Assembly (NCBI GenBank): GCA_964644025.1
Contig: CAZXVW010000146.1
Span: forward strand, 1-10,955
Reading direction: 5' to 3'
DNA from: CAZXVW01 sp964644025
Lineage (GTDB): Bacteria > Acidobacteriota > Terriglobia > Bryobacterales > Bryobacteraceae
Length of the DNA stretch: 10,955 bases
The position numbers and the translations under genes are program-made. The notes beneath the pieces are model-generated. The model was not told the origin of the DNA and did not search any database. It was given only the letters and a program-made list of their open reading frames with translations. The first letter of the stretch is position 1. Each line of letters starts with the position of its first letter. Shown piece by piece: positions 1 to 5,819 of the stretch.

Positions 1-58
1 CCCGGTCTGGTTCATCAGCAGGATGTAGATACCGATCAGCGCCGCGCCGAAGCCCGCC
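1..58. other. Window edge, no supported gene
   Basis: Downstream of the FmdE-family gene on the minus strand, one frame stays open to the window edge and would encode a hydrophobic stretch (GFGAALIGIYILLMNQTG). It has no start codon with a ribosome binding site inside the window. It could be the beginning of a membrane protein that belongs to the same operon, or chance. I make no call. Confidence 0.2.
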
Positions 59-670
59 TTACCCGCGATAGCCGGAACACGGGATGCAGACCGGCCGGCC
101 GTCGCGGAAACGCACGTAGCGTTCGAAGACATACTCGCCGCAAACCGAACAGAGGGATTTGTTGAAGGAACCCTTCGGCGGCGTGTAAGAAAAATCCGGC
201 CGCTCCGCCACCGCGAAAATCTCCTCGTCCGGCAGCGCGAGCGTCCAGTCGATCACCTGCTGGGTGACCGCCTCCGGAATTTCCGACGGTTCCACGCCGC
301 GTTTCCGGTAAGAGAAGAACTCCATTTTCCCCAGTTCGTCCAGAAACGCCGGCTTCAACGAGTAACGGACCGGTGTCTTGCCCGGGTACCAAAACGTAGC
401 TCCGAGCTTTCCCCAATAGGTCTTCTCGATCAGCGTTTTCCCAAACGTGGCGCCGGTGGCGACCTGGATGCCGTCGATCAGGCACGCCTGGGGATGACCT
501 TCCCCCGATTCAGCGATCACGTGCAGCCCGTGATTCTTCTCCCGGGCAATGGCCAGCCGTTCCAGCGCCAGTTGCCCCATCCGGAACCCTAAGGGCAGAA
601 ACGGGCACCGGTGACCGTGAAACTCAAACGCCCAATCAGGCGGCATCAAACCCTTGACAGAACTGCTCAT
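59..670 (-). CDS. FmdE-family protein with C-terminal zinc-ribbon-like Cys motif
   Basis: This 203-residue soluble protein belongs to the family of formylmethanofuran dehydrogenase subunit E (FmdE, PF02663). The family signature is seen as HGHRCPFLPLG at residues 18-28 (His18, His20, Cys22) and CLIDGIQVATGATFGK at 63-78. In typical members the second motif reads TGCTxGK; here the Cys is Ala74. The C-terminus carries CSVC (174-177) and CIPC (195-198), a likely Zn-binding pair found in many FmdE-like proteins. The ATG at 670 is preceded by AAAGGAG with good spacing. The gene lies 84 bases after the ACR3 pump on the same strand and is probably co-transcribed with arsR. True Fmd/Fwd enzymes act in methanogenesis-type C1 metabolism; no other subunit is present, so a metal-binding accessory role in this operon is only an inference. 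Confidence 0.85.
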   Translation of the reverse strand: MSSSVKGLMPPDWAFEFHGHRCPFLPLGFRMGQLALERLAIAREKNHGLHVIAESGEGHPQACLIDGIQVATGATFGKTLIEKTYWGKLGATFWYPGKTPVRYSLKPAFLDELGKMEFFSYRKRGVEPSEIPEAVTQQVIDWTLALPDEEIFAVAERPDFSYTPPKGSFNKSLCSVCGEYVFERYVRFRDGRPVCIPCSGYRG

Positions 671-754
671 TGCGAAAGACTCCTTTCTCTAGCTTCAGAC
701 TCCCAATCCCCCGGGGCGGCACCCCTCGATCTGTTCGACTCTGCCGGCCCCTCT

Positions 755-1834
755 TCACGGGACCTGCTCCGCGGCGGTCCCGGGTTCGCCGTCCCGCACG
801 AAATATCTCCGGAACCGCAGCGAGACATTCACCAGCGAAATCAGCACCGGCACCTCGACCAGCGGCCCGATCACCGCCGCGAAAGCCTCGCCCGAGTGAA
901 TCCCGAACACCGCCACCGCCACCGCGATGGCCAGTTCGAAGTTGTTGCTGGCCGCGGTAAAGGAAAGCGTGGTCGTCTTGGAGTAGTTTTCCCCGAATTT
1001 CCGGCTGAGCCAGAAAGACGACAGAAACATGATGACGAAGTAGAGCAGCAGGGGCACTGCGATCCGTAACACATCGAGCGGCAGCCGCACGATGTAGTCC
1101 CCCTTGAGCGAGAACATGACCACGATCGTGAATAACAAGGCAATCAGCGTGACGGGCGAAATCTTGGGGATGAACCGTTTCTCGTACCACTGCTTTCCCC
1201 GGGCGCGCACCAGGAAGTAACGTGTCAGCAGTCCCGCCACGAAGGGTATACCCAGGTAGATCAGCACGCTCTCGGCAATCTGCGTGATGGAAACGTCCAC
1301 CACCGATCCCTTGATGCCGAACAACGGCGGCAACAGCGTCACGAAGATCCAGGCATAGACGGAATAAAAGAAAACCTGGAAAACCGAGTTGAACGCCACC
1401 AGGCCGGCCGCGTACTCGGCATCGCCGCCAGCCAGGTCGTTCCAGACGATCACCATCGCGATGCAGCGCGCCAGGCCGATCATGATCAGTCCCACCATGT
1501 ATTCCGGGTAGCCGCGCAGCAGCGCAACGGCCAGCAGGAACATCAGGATTGGTCCGGCAACCCAGTTCAGCACTAGCGAAAGACCAAGCACCCGGGTGTT
1601 GCGGAAGACCTCGCCCAGTTCGTCGTAGCGGACCTTCGCCAGCGGCGGGTACATCATCAGGATCAACCCGATGGCGATCGGAACCGATGTCGCGCCGAGC
1701 TGAAAGGACGTAATTACATTAACCACCGCCGGTGCCAGATAGCCGAGGCCGACTCCGCCCGCCATGGCCAGAAAGATCCACAGCGTCAGGTACCGGTCCA
1801 GGAAAGACAATCGCCGCGAAATACTCGCCGCCAC
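755..1834 (-). CDS. acr3: ACR3-family arsenite efflux permease
   Basis: This 359-residue inner-membrane carrier of the ACR3 (arsenical resistance-3, BART superfamily) type expels arsenite, and in some members antimonite, using the proton motive force. About ten hydrophobic segments are visible. The N-terminal LSFLDRYLTLWIFLAM (residues 9-24) and GLARCIAMVIVWNDLAGGD (120-138) are hallmark stretches. Cys124 and Glu300 (in TAASNNFELAIA) correspond to the Cys and Glu known to be essential in characterised Acr3 proteins. I chose the GTG at 1834 because GGGAGGAG lies about 7 bases upstream and the protein then begins just before the conserved region. An in-frame ATG at 1903 would add 23 unconserved residues and has no comparable binding site. 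It is the second gene of the arsR operon, 112 bases after arsR, and no terminator is seen between them. Confidence 0.95.
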   Translation of the reverse strand: MAASISRRLSFLDRYLTLWIFLAMAGGVGLGYLAPAVVNVITSFQLGATSVPIAIGLILMMYPPLAKVRYDELGEVFRNTRVLGLSLVLNWVAGPILMFLLAVALLRGYPEYMVGLIMIGLARCIAMVIVWNDLAGGDAEYAAGLVAFNSVFQVFFYSVYAWIFVTLLPPLFGIKGSVVDVSITQIAESVLIYLGIPFVAGLLTRYFLVRARGKQWYEKRFIPKISPVTLIALLFTIVVMFSLKGDYIVRLPLDVLRIAVPLLLYFVIMFLSSFWLSRKFGENYSKTTTLSFTAASNNFELAIAVAVAVFGIHSGEAFAAVIGPLVEVPVLISLVNVSLRFRRYFVRDGEPGTAAEQVP

Positions 1835-1946
1835 CGCCAGTCTCCTCCCTTGATGAATTCGTTCCTCATCCGTCTCCGATCGCAAACCGTCGGATCCAAT
1901 CATTCTTTTATGCCCATATCGCCATGAATAGGCCAAAAAAAGAGAC

Positions 1947-2273
1947 TTACCGCGCTCCCACCAGGGCCTGCTGCGTTTCCAGGTTCTGCTGCAAGACGGC
2001 CTCAATGCAGCCAAAAAAGCCGTCCAGGCATCGGCACCGGAGAGAGTAATGGCTCTGGGTCCCTTTCTTGCGAACCGCAACGAGACCGGTCTCCTTCAAA
2101 ATCGCCAGGTGCTTGGAAACAGTGGACTGGTCCGACCCCACCAACTTTGTCAGCTCGCCGACACAGAGGGTTTTCTGGCGGAGGGCATCCAGGATCATGA
2201 GCCGGCTCGGATGGGCCAGCGCCTTGGCGATGTTGGCACGCGCCTCGTAGACTTCAAACGGACGTACCTTCAT
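1947..2273 (-). CDS. arsR: ArsR/SmtB-family metalloid-responsive repressor
   Basis: This 108-residue winged-helix repressor is expected to release DNA when arsenite binds. ANIAKALAHPSRLMILDAL (residues 13-31) and the recognition-helix region GSDQSTVSKHLAILKETGLV (46-65) are typical of the family. The classic ELCVCDL sensor motif in helix 3 is here TLCVGEL, so only one of the two usual Cys residues (Cys37) is present. The C-terminus has Cys80, Cys82 and Cys89 (CRCLDGFFGC). This resembles ArsR proteins that bind As(III) through C-terminal cysteines, such as the Acidithiobacillus ferrooxidans protein, and a C-terminal site is therefore inferred. The ATG at 2273 lacks a clear Shine-Dalgarno sequence and lies a few bases from the predicted transcription start, so translation may be near-leaderless. 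It is the first gene of the operon with the ACR3 pump and the FmdE-family protein. Confidence 0.95.
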   Translation of the reverse strand: MKVRPFEVYEARANIAKALAHPSRLMILDALRQKTLCVGELTKLVGSDQSTVSKHLAILKETGLVAVRKKGTQSHYSLRCRCLDGFFGCIEAVLQQNLETQQALVGAR

Positions 2274-2276
2274 GGC

Positions 2277-2298
2277 TCTATGGCAATATTACCACAGA
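2277..2298. promoter_or_regulatory. Candidate ArsR operator (22-bp palindrome)
   Basis: The 22 bases are centred on AATATT, with 9 of 11 symmetric pairs matching; only 2284/2291 and 2280/2295 fail. The core reads GGCAATATTACC. The site starts 3 bases upstream of the arsR start codon and covers the predicted -10 box. That is the position expected for autoregulation by a dimeric ArsR repressor. The assignment to ArsR is an inference from position and symmetry. Confidence 0.65.
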
Positions 2299-2314
2299 CT
2301 GCGCTCGAAGCCAA
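2286..2314 (-). promoter_or_regulatory. Predicted sigma70-type promoter of the ars operon
   Basis: On the minus strand, TTGGCT (2314-2309) and TAATAT (2291-2286) are separated by exactly 17 bases. Each matches the consensus at 4 of 6 positions. Transcription would start near 2278-2280, leaving a leader of only about 5-7 bases before the arsR ATG. The -10 box lies inside the palindrome proposed as the ArsR operator, so repressor binding would block RNA polymerase. Confidence 0.5.
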
Positions 2315-2489
2315 CTCCGTTAGTGGAAGGGAGGTTCGCAATCGGGGGCCGGCTCGTCCGGGGGCACTTACCCAGGCGCATACCCCGCATCTTCAAAAGC
2401 AATTACCCCTGACTTCAACGGGGCACAGCGATCGATTCCTGCTTACGAGACCGCATTCGGCCGTCGGCGATGCTAGCGTCACTCTTATT
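2315..2489. other. Divergent intergenic region without a gene
   Basis: This stretch lies between the ars promoter and the hppA promoter region. It holds no credible coding sequence on either strand and no repeat that I can see, except a weak CCCC/GGGG stem at 2406-2423. It probably just insulates two divergent transcription units. Confidence 0.4.
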
Positions 2490-2525
2490 TTGTCACCGAA
2501 AGCGGCCACATCGTATCTCTATAAA
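2490..2525 (+). promoter_or_regulatory. Possible hppA promoter
   Basis: TTGTCA (2490-2495, 5 of 6 to the -35 consensus) is followed 18 bases later by TATCTC (2514-2519), a weak -10. A better -10 match, TATAAA (2520-2525), is 24 bases from that -35 and would start transcription at or just inside the aptamer. A start around 2526 would place the riboswitch at the very 5' end of the transcript, as is usual. The exact boxes are uncertain. Confidence 0.35.
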
Positions 2526-2529
2526 TCTC

Positions 2530-2583
2530 AGGGGATGGAGTCCCCCTCAAAACCGCCAAGCAGTGCTGCTGATGACTCCTATC
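2530..2583 (+). promoter_or_regulatory. Fluoride riboswitch aptamer (crcB motif)
   Basis: The conserved blocks of the fluoride riboswitch appear in order. A first hairpin, AGGGG (2530-2534) with CCCCT (2543-2547), has a loop containing ATGGAGT. It is followed by AAAAC, a short second stem GCA (2560-2562) with TGC (2567-2569), and then TGATGACTCCTA. The loop GGAGT (2537-2541) is complementary to ACTCC (2575-2579), giving the pseudoknot that is the hallmark of this class. The pattern GATGGAGT...AAAC...GATGACTCCTA closely resembles what I recall of the Bacillus cereus crcB aptamer. It lies about 150 bases upstream of hppA on the same strand. Fluoride binding in this class usually switches the downstream gene on. 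The few extra bases (CGCCAA) before stem 2 are slightly unusual. Confidence 0.88.
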
Positions 2584-2598
2584 GCCAAAATTCGGGAT

Positions 2599-2652
2599 GC
2601 GGTGGGGGTCGGAGCAGTCTGTACCTACCCCGCCGCCCGCCGGGTTCTTTCT
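2599..2652 (+). terminator. Candidate expression-platform terminator of the fluoride riboswitch
   Basis: GCGGTGGGG (2599-2607) can pair with CCCCGCCGC (2628-2636), eight Watson-Crick pairs plus one U.G wobble, with a 20-base loop. A pyrimidine-rich TTCTTTCTC (2645-2653) follows about 8 bases later. The hairpin begins 15 bases after the aptamer, where an intrinsic terminator controlled by it would be expected. The T-run is broken and set back from the stem, so termination strength is uncertain. The loop contains GGAG (2611-2614), which could compete for the aptamer's CTCC. Confidence 0.45.
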
Positions 2653-2729
2653 CGTCCGGGCGTCCAAACCGCTTCCGAGGAACAGGAGACGGCCATAATT
2701 TTCTGGAAACGAGAATTGGAGAACACACG

Positions 2730-5084
2730 ATGAGGAGAATGGGAATGATGGGTGCGGCGCTATGGATAGGCGCGCCGCTGGGAGCCGCGGAGGGTGACAT
2801 CACGCTTCCGCATTTGACCTCCCATGACTGGATACTGCTTTGGGGAGTCTTGATCTCCGCCCTGATTGCTTTGGCATACGGCTATTATCTGGTGCGGCGT
2901 GTCATCCGCCAGCCTACCGGCACGGACAAGATGCGCGAAATCGCCGCCGCCATCGAGGAAGGCGCGATGGCTTACCTGGGCCGCCAGTTCCGCACCATGG
3001 CGCTGTTTGTCATCGCCATCACGATTTTGCTCTGGCTGATTTACCGCCCTGTTTATCCGGTGACGCCGGCGGGGGTCGCGTTGCCATTGCCGTTCGGCAT
3101 CGCGATGGCGTTTCTGATGGGCGTGCTGGCTTCCTATGGCGCCGGTTACGTAGGCATGTGGCTGGCCGTGAAGGGAAATGTGCGGACGGCCACGGCCGCG
3201 CTGGATTCCTACAACAAGGCGCTCGAGCTGGCTTTCCGCGCCGGGGCCGTCTCGGGCATGTTCACCGTCGGTTTCGGCTTGCTCGGGGCCACGACGATCT
3301 TCCTGCTGTTCGCTGAGAACGCCATGAAGGTCCTGGTCGGCTTCGGCTTTGGCGGCTCGCTGGCCGCGCTGTTCATGCGCGTCGGCGGTGGGATCTACAC
3401 CAAGGCGGCTGATGTGGGAGCCGACCTGATCGGCAAAGTGGAAGCGGGAATCCCGGAAGACGACCCGCGCAACGCGGCCGTGGTCGCCGACAACGTGGGC
3501 GACAACGTGGGCGATTGCGCCGGCATGGCGGCCGATGTGTTCGAGAGTTACGAGGTCACGCTGGTGGCGGCCATCATCCTTGGCGCGGCTGCCCTGCTCG
3601 ATCCCGGCTTCAAGCAGTATTACGGAGTTCACGCCGCCCGGTTCGCGCTGAGCCTGGTGCTGTTTTGCCTGCTGATGCGGGCTCTCGGGGTCTTTACTTC
3701 CATCATCGGGATCGTCAGTGTGCGCGTCCGCGGGGCAATGAAAGATCCCATGCGGCCGATCACGCTGGGCTATTGGACCTCGGCTCTGACTTCAGTGGTC
3801 GGGTTTTTCCTGATCAATCATTTCTATCTCATTGATCCGGTCACTGGACGCCCGGATTACCGCTTCGCGCTGGCCGCCACCATCGGCATCGTCCTGGCGC
3901 TGGCCTCGCTATGGATCACTAACCGGTTCACCCATCCGGATTACCCCTCGGCCACCGAGACCGCTTACGCGACGCGCACCGGGCCGGCTACCATGCTGCT
4001 GACCGGCATGGCCAGCGGCATGGAAAGCTCGGTGTGGGCCATCGTGGCGATCGGCCTCACGATCGTAACCTCCGGGATCATTTTCGGGGGTAACCTGGCG
4101 CTAGCCGCTTACGGAATCTCGCTAGCCGGCCTCGGCTTGTTGACCACCACCGGCTTTATCCTCGCCATGGATACCTACGGCCCGATCACCGACAATGCTC
4201 AAGGCATTTTCGAGATGGCCCGGGTCGAGGCACGAGAACAGGTCAGCAAGAACCTTAACTGGCTGGATGCCATTGGCAACACCACCAAGGCTTTGACAAA
4301 GGGCCTGGCTATTGCCACCGCTGTGATCGCTGCCATTTCGCTGTTTCGCTCCTTCGCCGACGCGAGTCACCTGCAAGCCGTCGGCGTGCGGATTAACCTG
4401 CCCAACATTTTCGTCGGCTTGCTGATCGGCGGCGCGGTGCCGTTTCTGTTCAGCTCCTTCACGTTGAAAGCCGTCGGGCGCGCCGCTTACCAGATCGTCG
4501 AGGAAGTCCGGCGGCAGTTCCGTGAGATGCCCGGCATCATGGAATGGAAGCAAAAGCCTGACTACGGGCGTTGCGTCGATATCGTGACCGCCACGGCGCA
4601 GAAGGAACTCCTGGGACCGGGGATCCTCGCCATCTTTACTCCTATCCTGGTGGCGTTCTGGCTGGGAGCCGGTGCGCTAGGCGGCTACCTGGCCGGTGCG
4701 ATTCTCACCGGGCAGTTGCTCGCCGTCTTCATGGCCAATTCCGGCGCTGTCTGGGACAATGCGAAGAAGAAGATCGAGGACGGGCTGCTGGGCGGCAAGG
4801 GCAGCGAAGCGCATAAGGCAGCCGTCGTCGGGGATACGGTGGGTGATCCCTTCAAGGACACCGCCGGGCCGGGGCTGAATCCGCTGATCAAGGTCATGAA
4901 TCTGGTGGCTATCCTGGCCGCGCCATTCGCCATCCGCGAGATCGGCTGGGGCGTACGCGGACTCATCATTGCCGTCGCCGTGGCCGCGCTGGCGGTTGCG
5001 GTGTGGTTCAGCAAACGCGGCGGCATTCAGGGAATTGCGCCCGCCTCCGCTGCCGAAAACCCCGGGAGCGAGGCGGCCGAGTAA
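2730..5084 (+). CDS. hppA: K+-independent membrane H+-translocating pyrophosphatase
   Basis: This 784-residue integral membrane enzyme hydrolyses pyrophosphate and pumps H+ across the membrane. The catalytic signatures are all present: KAADVGADLIGKVE (225-238), the acidic stretch DNVGDNVGDCAGMAADVFE (254-272), DTYGPITDNAQGI (481-493), NSGAVWDNAKKKIE (670-683) and GDTVGDPFKDTAGPGLNPL (701-719). In GNTTKA (516-521) the Lys520 marks the K+-independent subfamily, whose characterised members pump H+; K+-dependent enzymes have Ala there. About 16 membrane segments are expected. The ATG at 2730 has GGAG 8 bases upstream. The N-terminus (residues 1-22) looks like a signal peptide ending near GAA, ahead of the usual first membrane helix, and the protein is longer than many bacterial homologues. 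It is a single-gene unit whose leader carries a fluoride riboswitch. Confidence 0.97.
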   Translation: MRRMGMMGAALWIGAPLGAAEGDITLPHLTSHDWILLWGVLISALIALAYGYYLVRRVIRQPTGTDKMREIAAAIEEGAMAYLGRQFRTMALFVIAITILLWLIYRPVYPVTPAGVALPLPFGIAMAFLMGVLASYGAGYVGMWLAVKGNVRTATAALDSYNKALELAFRAGAVSGMFTVGFGLLGATTIFLLFAENAMKVLVGFGFGGSLAALFMRVGGGIYTKAADVGADLIGKVEAGIPEDDPRNAAVVADNVGDNVGDCAGMAADVFESYEVTLVAAIILGAAALLDPGFKQYYGVHAARFALSLVLFCLLMRALGVFTSIIGIVSVRVRGAMKDPMRPITLGYWTSALTSVVGFFLINHFYLIDPVTGRPDYRFALAATIGIVLALASLWITNRFTHPDYPSATETAYATRTGPATMLLTGMASGMESSVWAIVAIGLTIVTSGIIFGGNLALAAYGISLAGLGLLTTTGFILAMDTYGPITDNAQGIFEMARVEAREQVSKNLNWLDAIGNTTKALTKGLAIATAVIAAISLFRSFADASHLQAVGVRINLPNIFVGLLIGGAVPFLFSSFTLKAVGRAAYQIVEEVRRQFREMPGIMEWKQKPDYGRCVDIVTATAQKELLGPGILAIFTPILVAFWLGAGALGGYLAGAILTGQLLAVFMANSGAVWDNAKKKIEDGLLGGKGSEAHKAAVVGDTVGDPFKDTAGPGLNPLIKVMNLVAILAAPFAIREIGWGVRGLIIAVAVAALAVAVWFSKRGGIQGIAPASAAENPGSEAAE

Positions 5085-5102
5085 CGCCTGCCGGATGGAA
5101 GC

Positions 5103-5150
5103 TTTCGCCGGTTGGGAGACGACGGGCGTCAGAGTTGCCGGCCGGCGAAA
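5103..5150. terminator. Inverted repeat after hppA, possible terminator
   Basis: TTTCGCCGG (5103-5111) and CCGGCGAAA (5142-5150) form a perfect 9-bp inverted repeat with a 30-base loop, 18 bases past the hppA stop. There is no T-run, so a Rho-independent terminator is not certain; it could instead protect the 3' end of the mRNA. Confidence 0.35.
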
Positions 5151-5196
5151 ACGATTGCCCATCAGGGCTGCTGTTGCGACAGGCAGCCGTGCGGCA

Positions 5197-5210
5197 GGGG
5201 CTGCGGCCCC
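5197..5210. terminator. GC hairpin in the hppA/GlsB-like intergenic region
   Basis: GGGGC (5197-5201), loop TGCG, GCCCC (5206-5210) forms a compact perfect stem. It sits in the 258-base gap (5085-5342) between two convergent genes, where a bidirectional terminator would be expected. No T-run is seen on either strand. I see no gene in the rest of that gap. Confidence 0.3.
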
Positions 5211-5342
5211 GGCCGGGCGAGGTGCGAATCGGGTAGTGTAGTCCCCCCTTACGTGCCCAACGGCCTTCGCCCGCCGGGCAACCCAGCCCCGCCGCGGGTC
5301 GAGCTTAATCTCTCGTCAGAAATGGAACTAGTTTGCCGCGGG

Positions 5343-5645
5343 TTAGCCGGTTGCCTTCTCTCCGCCGCAGCTCTTGGCCGTCGCCTTGAAACACAGCACC
5401 ACCAGCAGAATGGCCACGATGGCGCCGACGATGGCGGGAATGACGTAGACATCACCGATCTGGAAGCCCCAATGGCCCACGACCGGTGACCCCAGCCAGC
5501 CACCCAGCCAGCCGATGGCGATCTTGCCAAACAAGGAGTCGATCCCTTCCAGGTAACGGTACCGGATAACGTAGTGAGCGATGACGGCCACCACCACCGC
5601 GATGACCAGCAACACCAGAAACGACGTGAAATTCATTCCGATCAT
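5343..5645 (-). CDS. Small GlsB/YeaQ/YmgE-like membrane protein
   Basis: This 100-residue protein has an N-terminal membrane helix (residues 5-22), a Gly-rich central helix KIAIGWLGGWLGSPVVGHW (about 44-62) and a C-terminal helix VYVIPAIVGAIVAILLVVL (about 68-86). The three short helices with Gly-rich packing match the GlsB/YeaQ/YmgE stress-response (transglycosylase-associated) membrane family in size and layout. The family's biochemical role is not established. The ATG at 5645 is preceded by GGGAG about 10 bases upstream; a second in-frame ATG lies three codons later. It is transcribed on its own or at the tail of the radical SAM unit, from which it is separated by 174 bases holding two hairpins. 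Confidence 0.7.
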   Translation of the reverse strand: MIGMNFTSFLVLLVIAVVVAVIAHYVIRYRYLEGIDSLFGKIAIGWLGGWLGSPVVGHWGFQIGDVYVIPAIVGAIVAILLVVLCFKATAKSCGGEKATG

Positions 5646-5670
5646 TCTCGTCACTCTCCCTTGATCGGGC

Positions 5671-5687
5671 GTCTCTGCTTCAGAGAC
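5671..5687. repeat. Perfect 7-bp inverted repeat in the leader of the GlsB-like gene
   Basis: GTCTCTG (5671-5677), loop CTT, CAGAGAC (5681-5687). On the minus strand it would form a tight hairpin about 15 bases before the Shine-Dalgarno of the gene that starts at 5645. It could affect translation or mRNA stability. A function is not shown by sequence alone. Confidence 0.4.
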
Positions 5688-5698
5688 TCCTGTTGCTC

Positions 5699-5722
5699 GC
5701 GCGGCCCCTGGGGTGGCCGCGC
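5699..5722. terminator. Perfect 8-bp GC hairpin, possible terminator of the radical SAM operon
   Basis: GCGCGGCC (5699-5706) and GGCCGCGC (5715-5722) flank an 8-base loop. The hairpin lies about 100 bases after the end of the second radical SAM gene and upstream of the GlsB-like gene, so it may separate the two units. No T-run follows on the minus strand. Confidence 0.35.
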
Positions 5723-5819
5723 CCCACACCAGCCTCCGTCTCGCTCCGCGAACCCCAGCGAGCCAACAGACGGATGCTTCCGGACAAGCAATCTTGCCCG
5801 TTCGCCGGCCTGACCCGTG

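Noticed and set aside
1835..2080. Longer ACR3 with a start at 2080 or 1903
   Set aside because: The added residues are not conserved, the longest form overlaps arsR, and the GTG at 1834 has a strong binding site.
2406..2423. CCCC/GGGG hairpin in the ars-hppA gap
   Set aside because: Four base pairs with a ten-base loop and no T-run is not above chance here.
2049..2729. Upstream extension of the hppA frame
   Set aside because: It runs antisense through arsR and then through the riboswitch; the ATG at 2730 has a well-placed GGAG and begins a normal N-terminus.
2470..2733. Plus-strand open frame of 87 codons upstream of hppA
   Set aside because: It runs through the riboswitch and its hairpin, has no credible binding site and no recognisable protein; the RNA explanation is far stronger.
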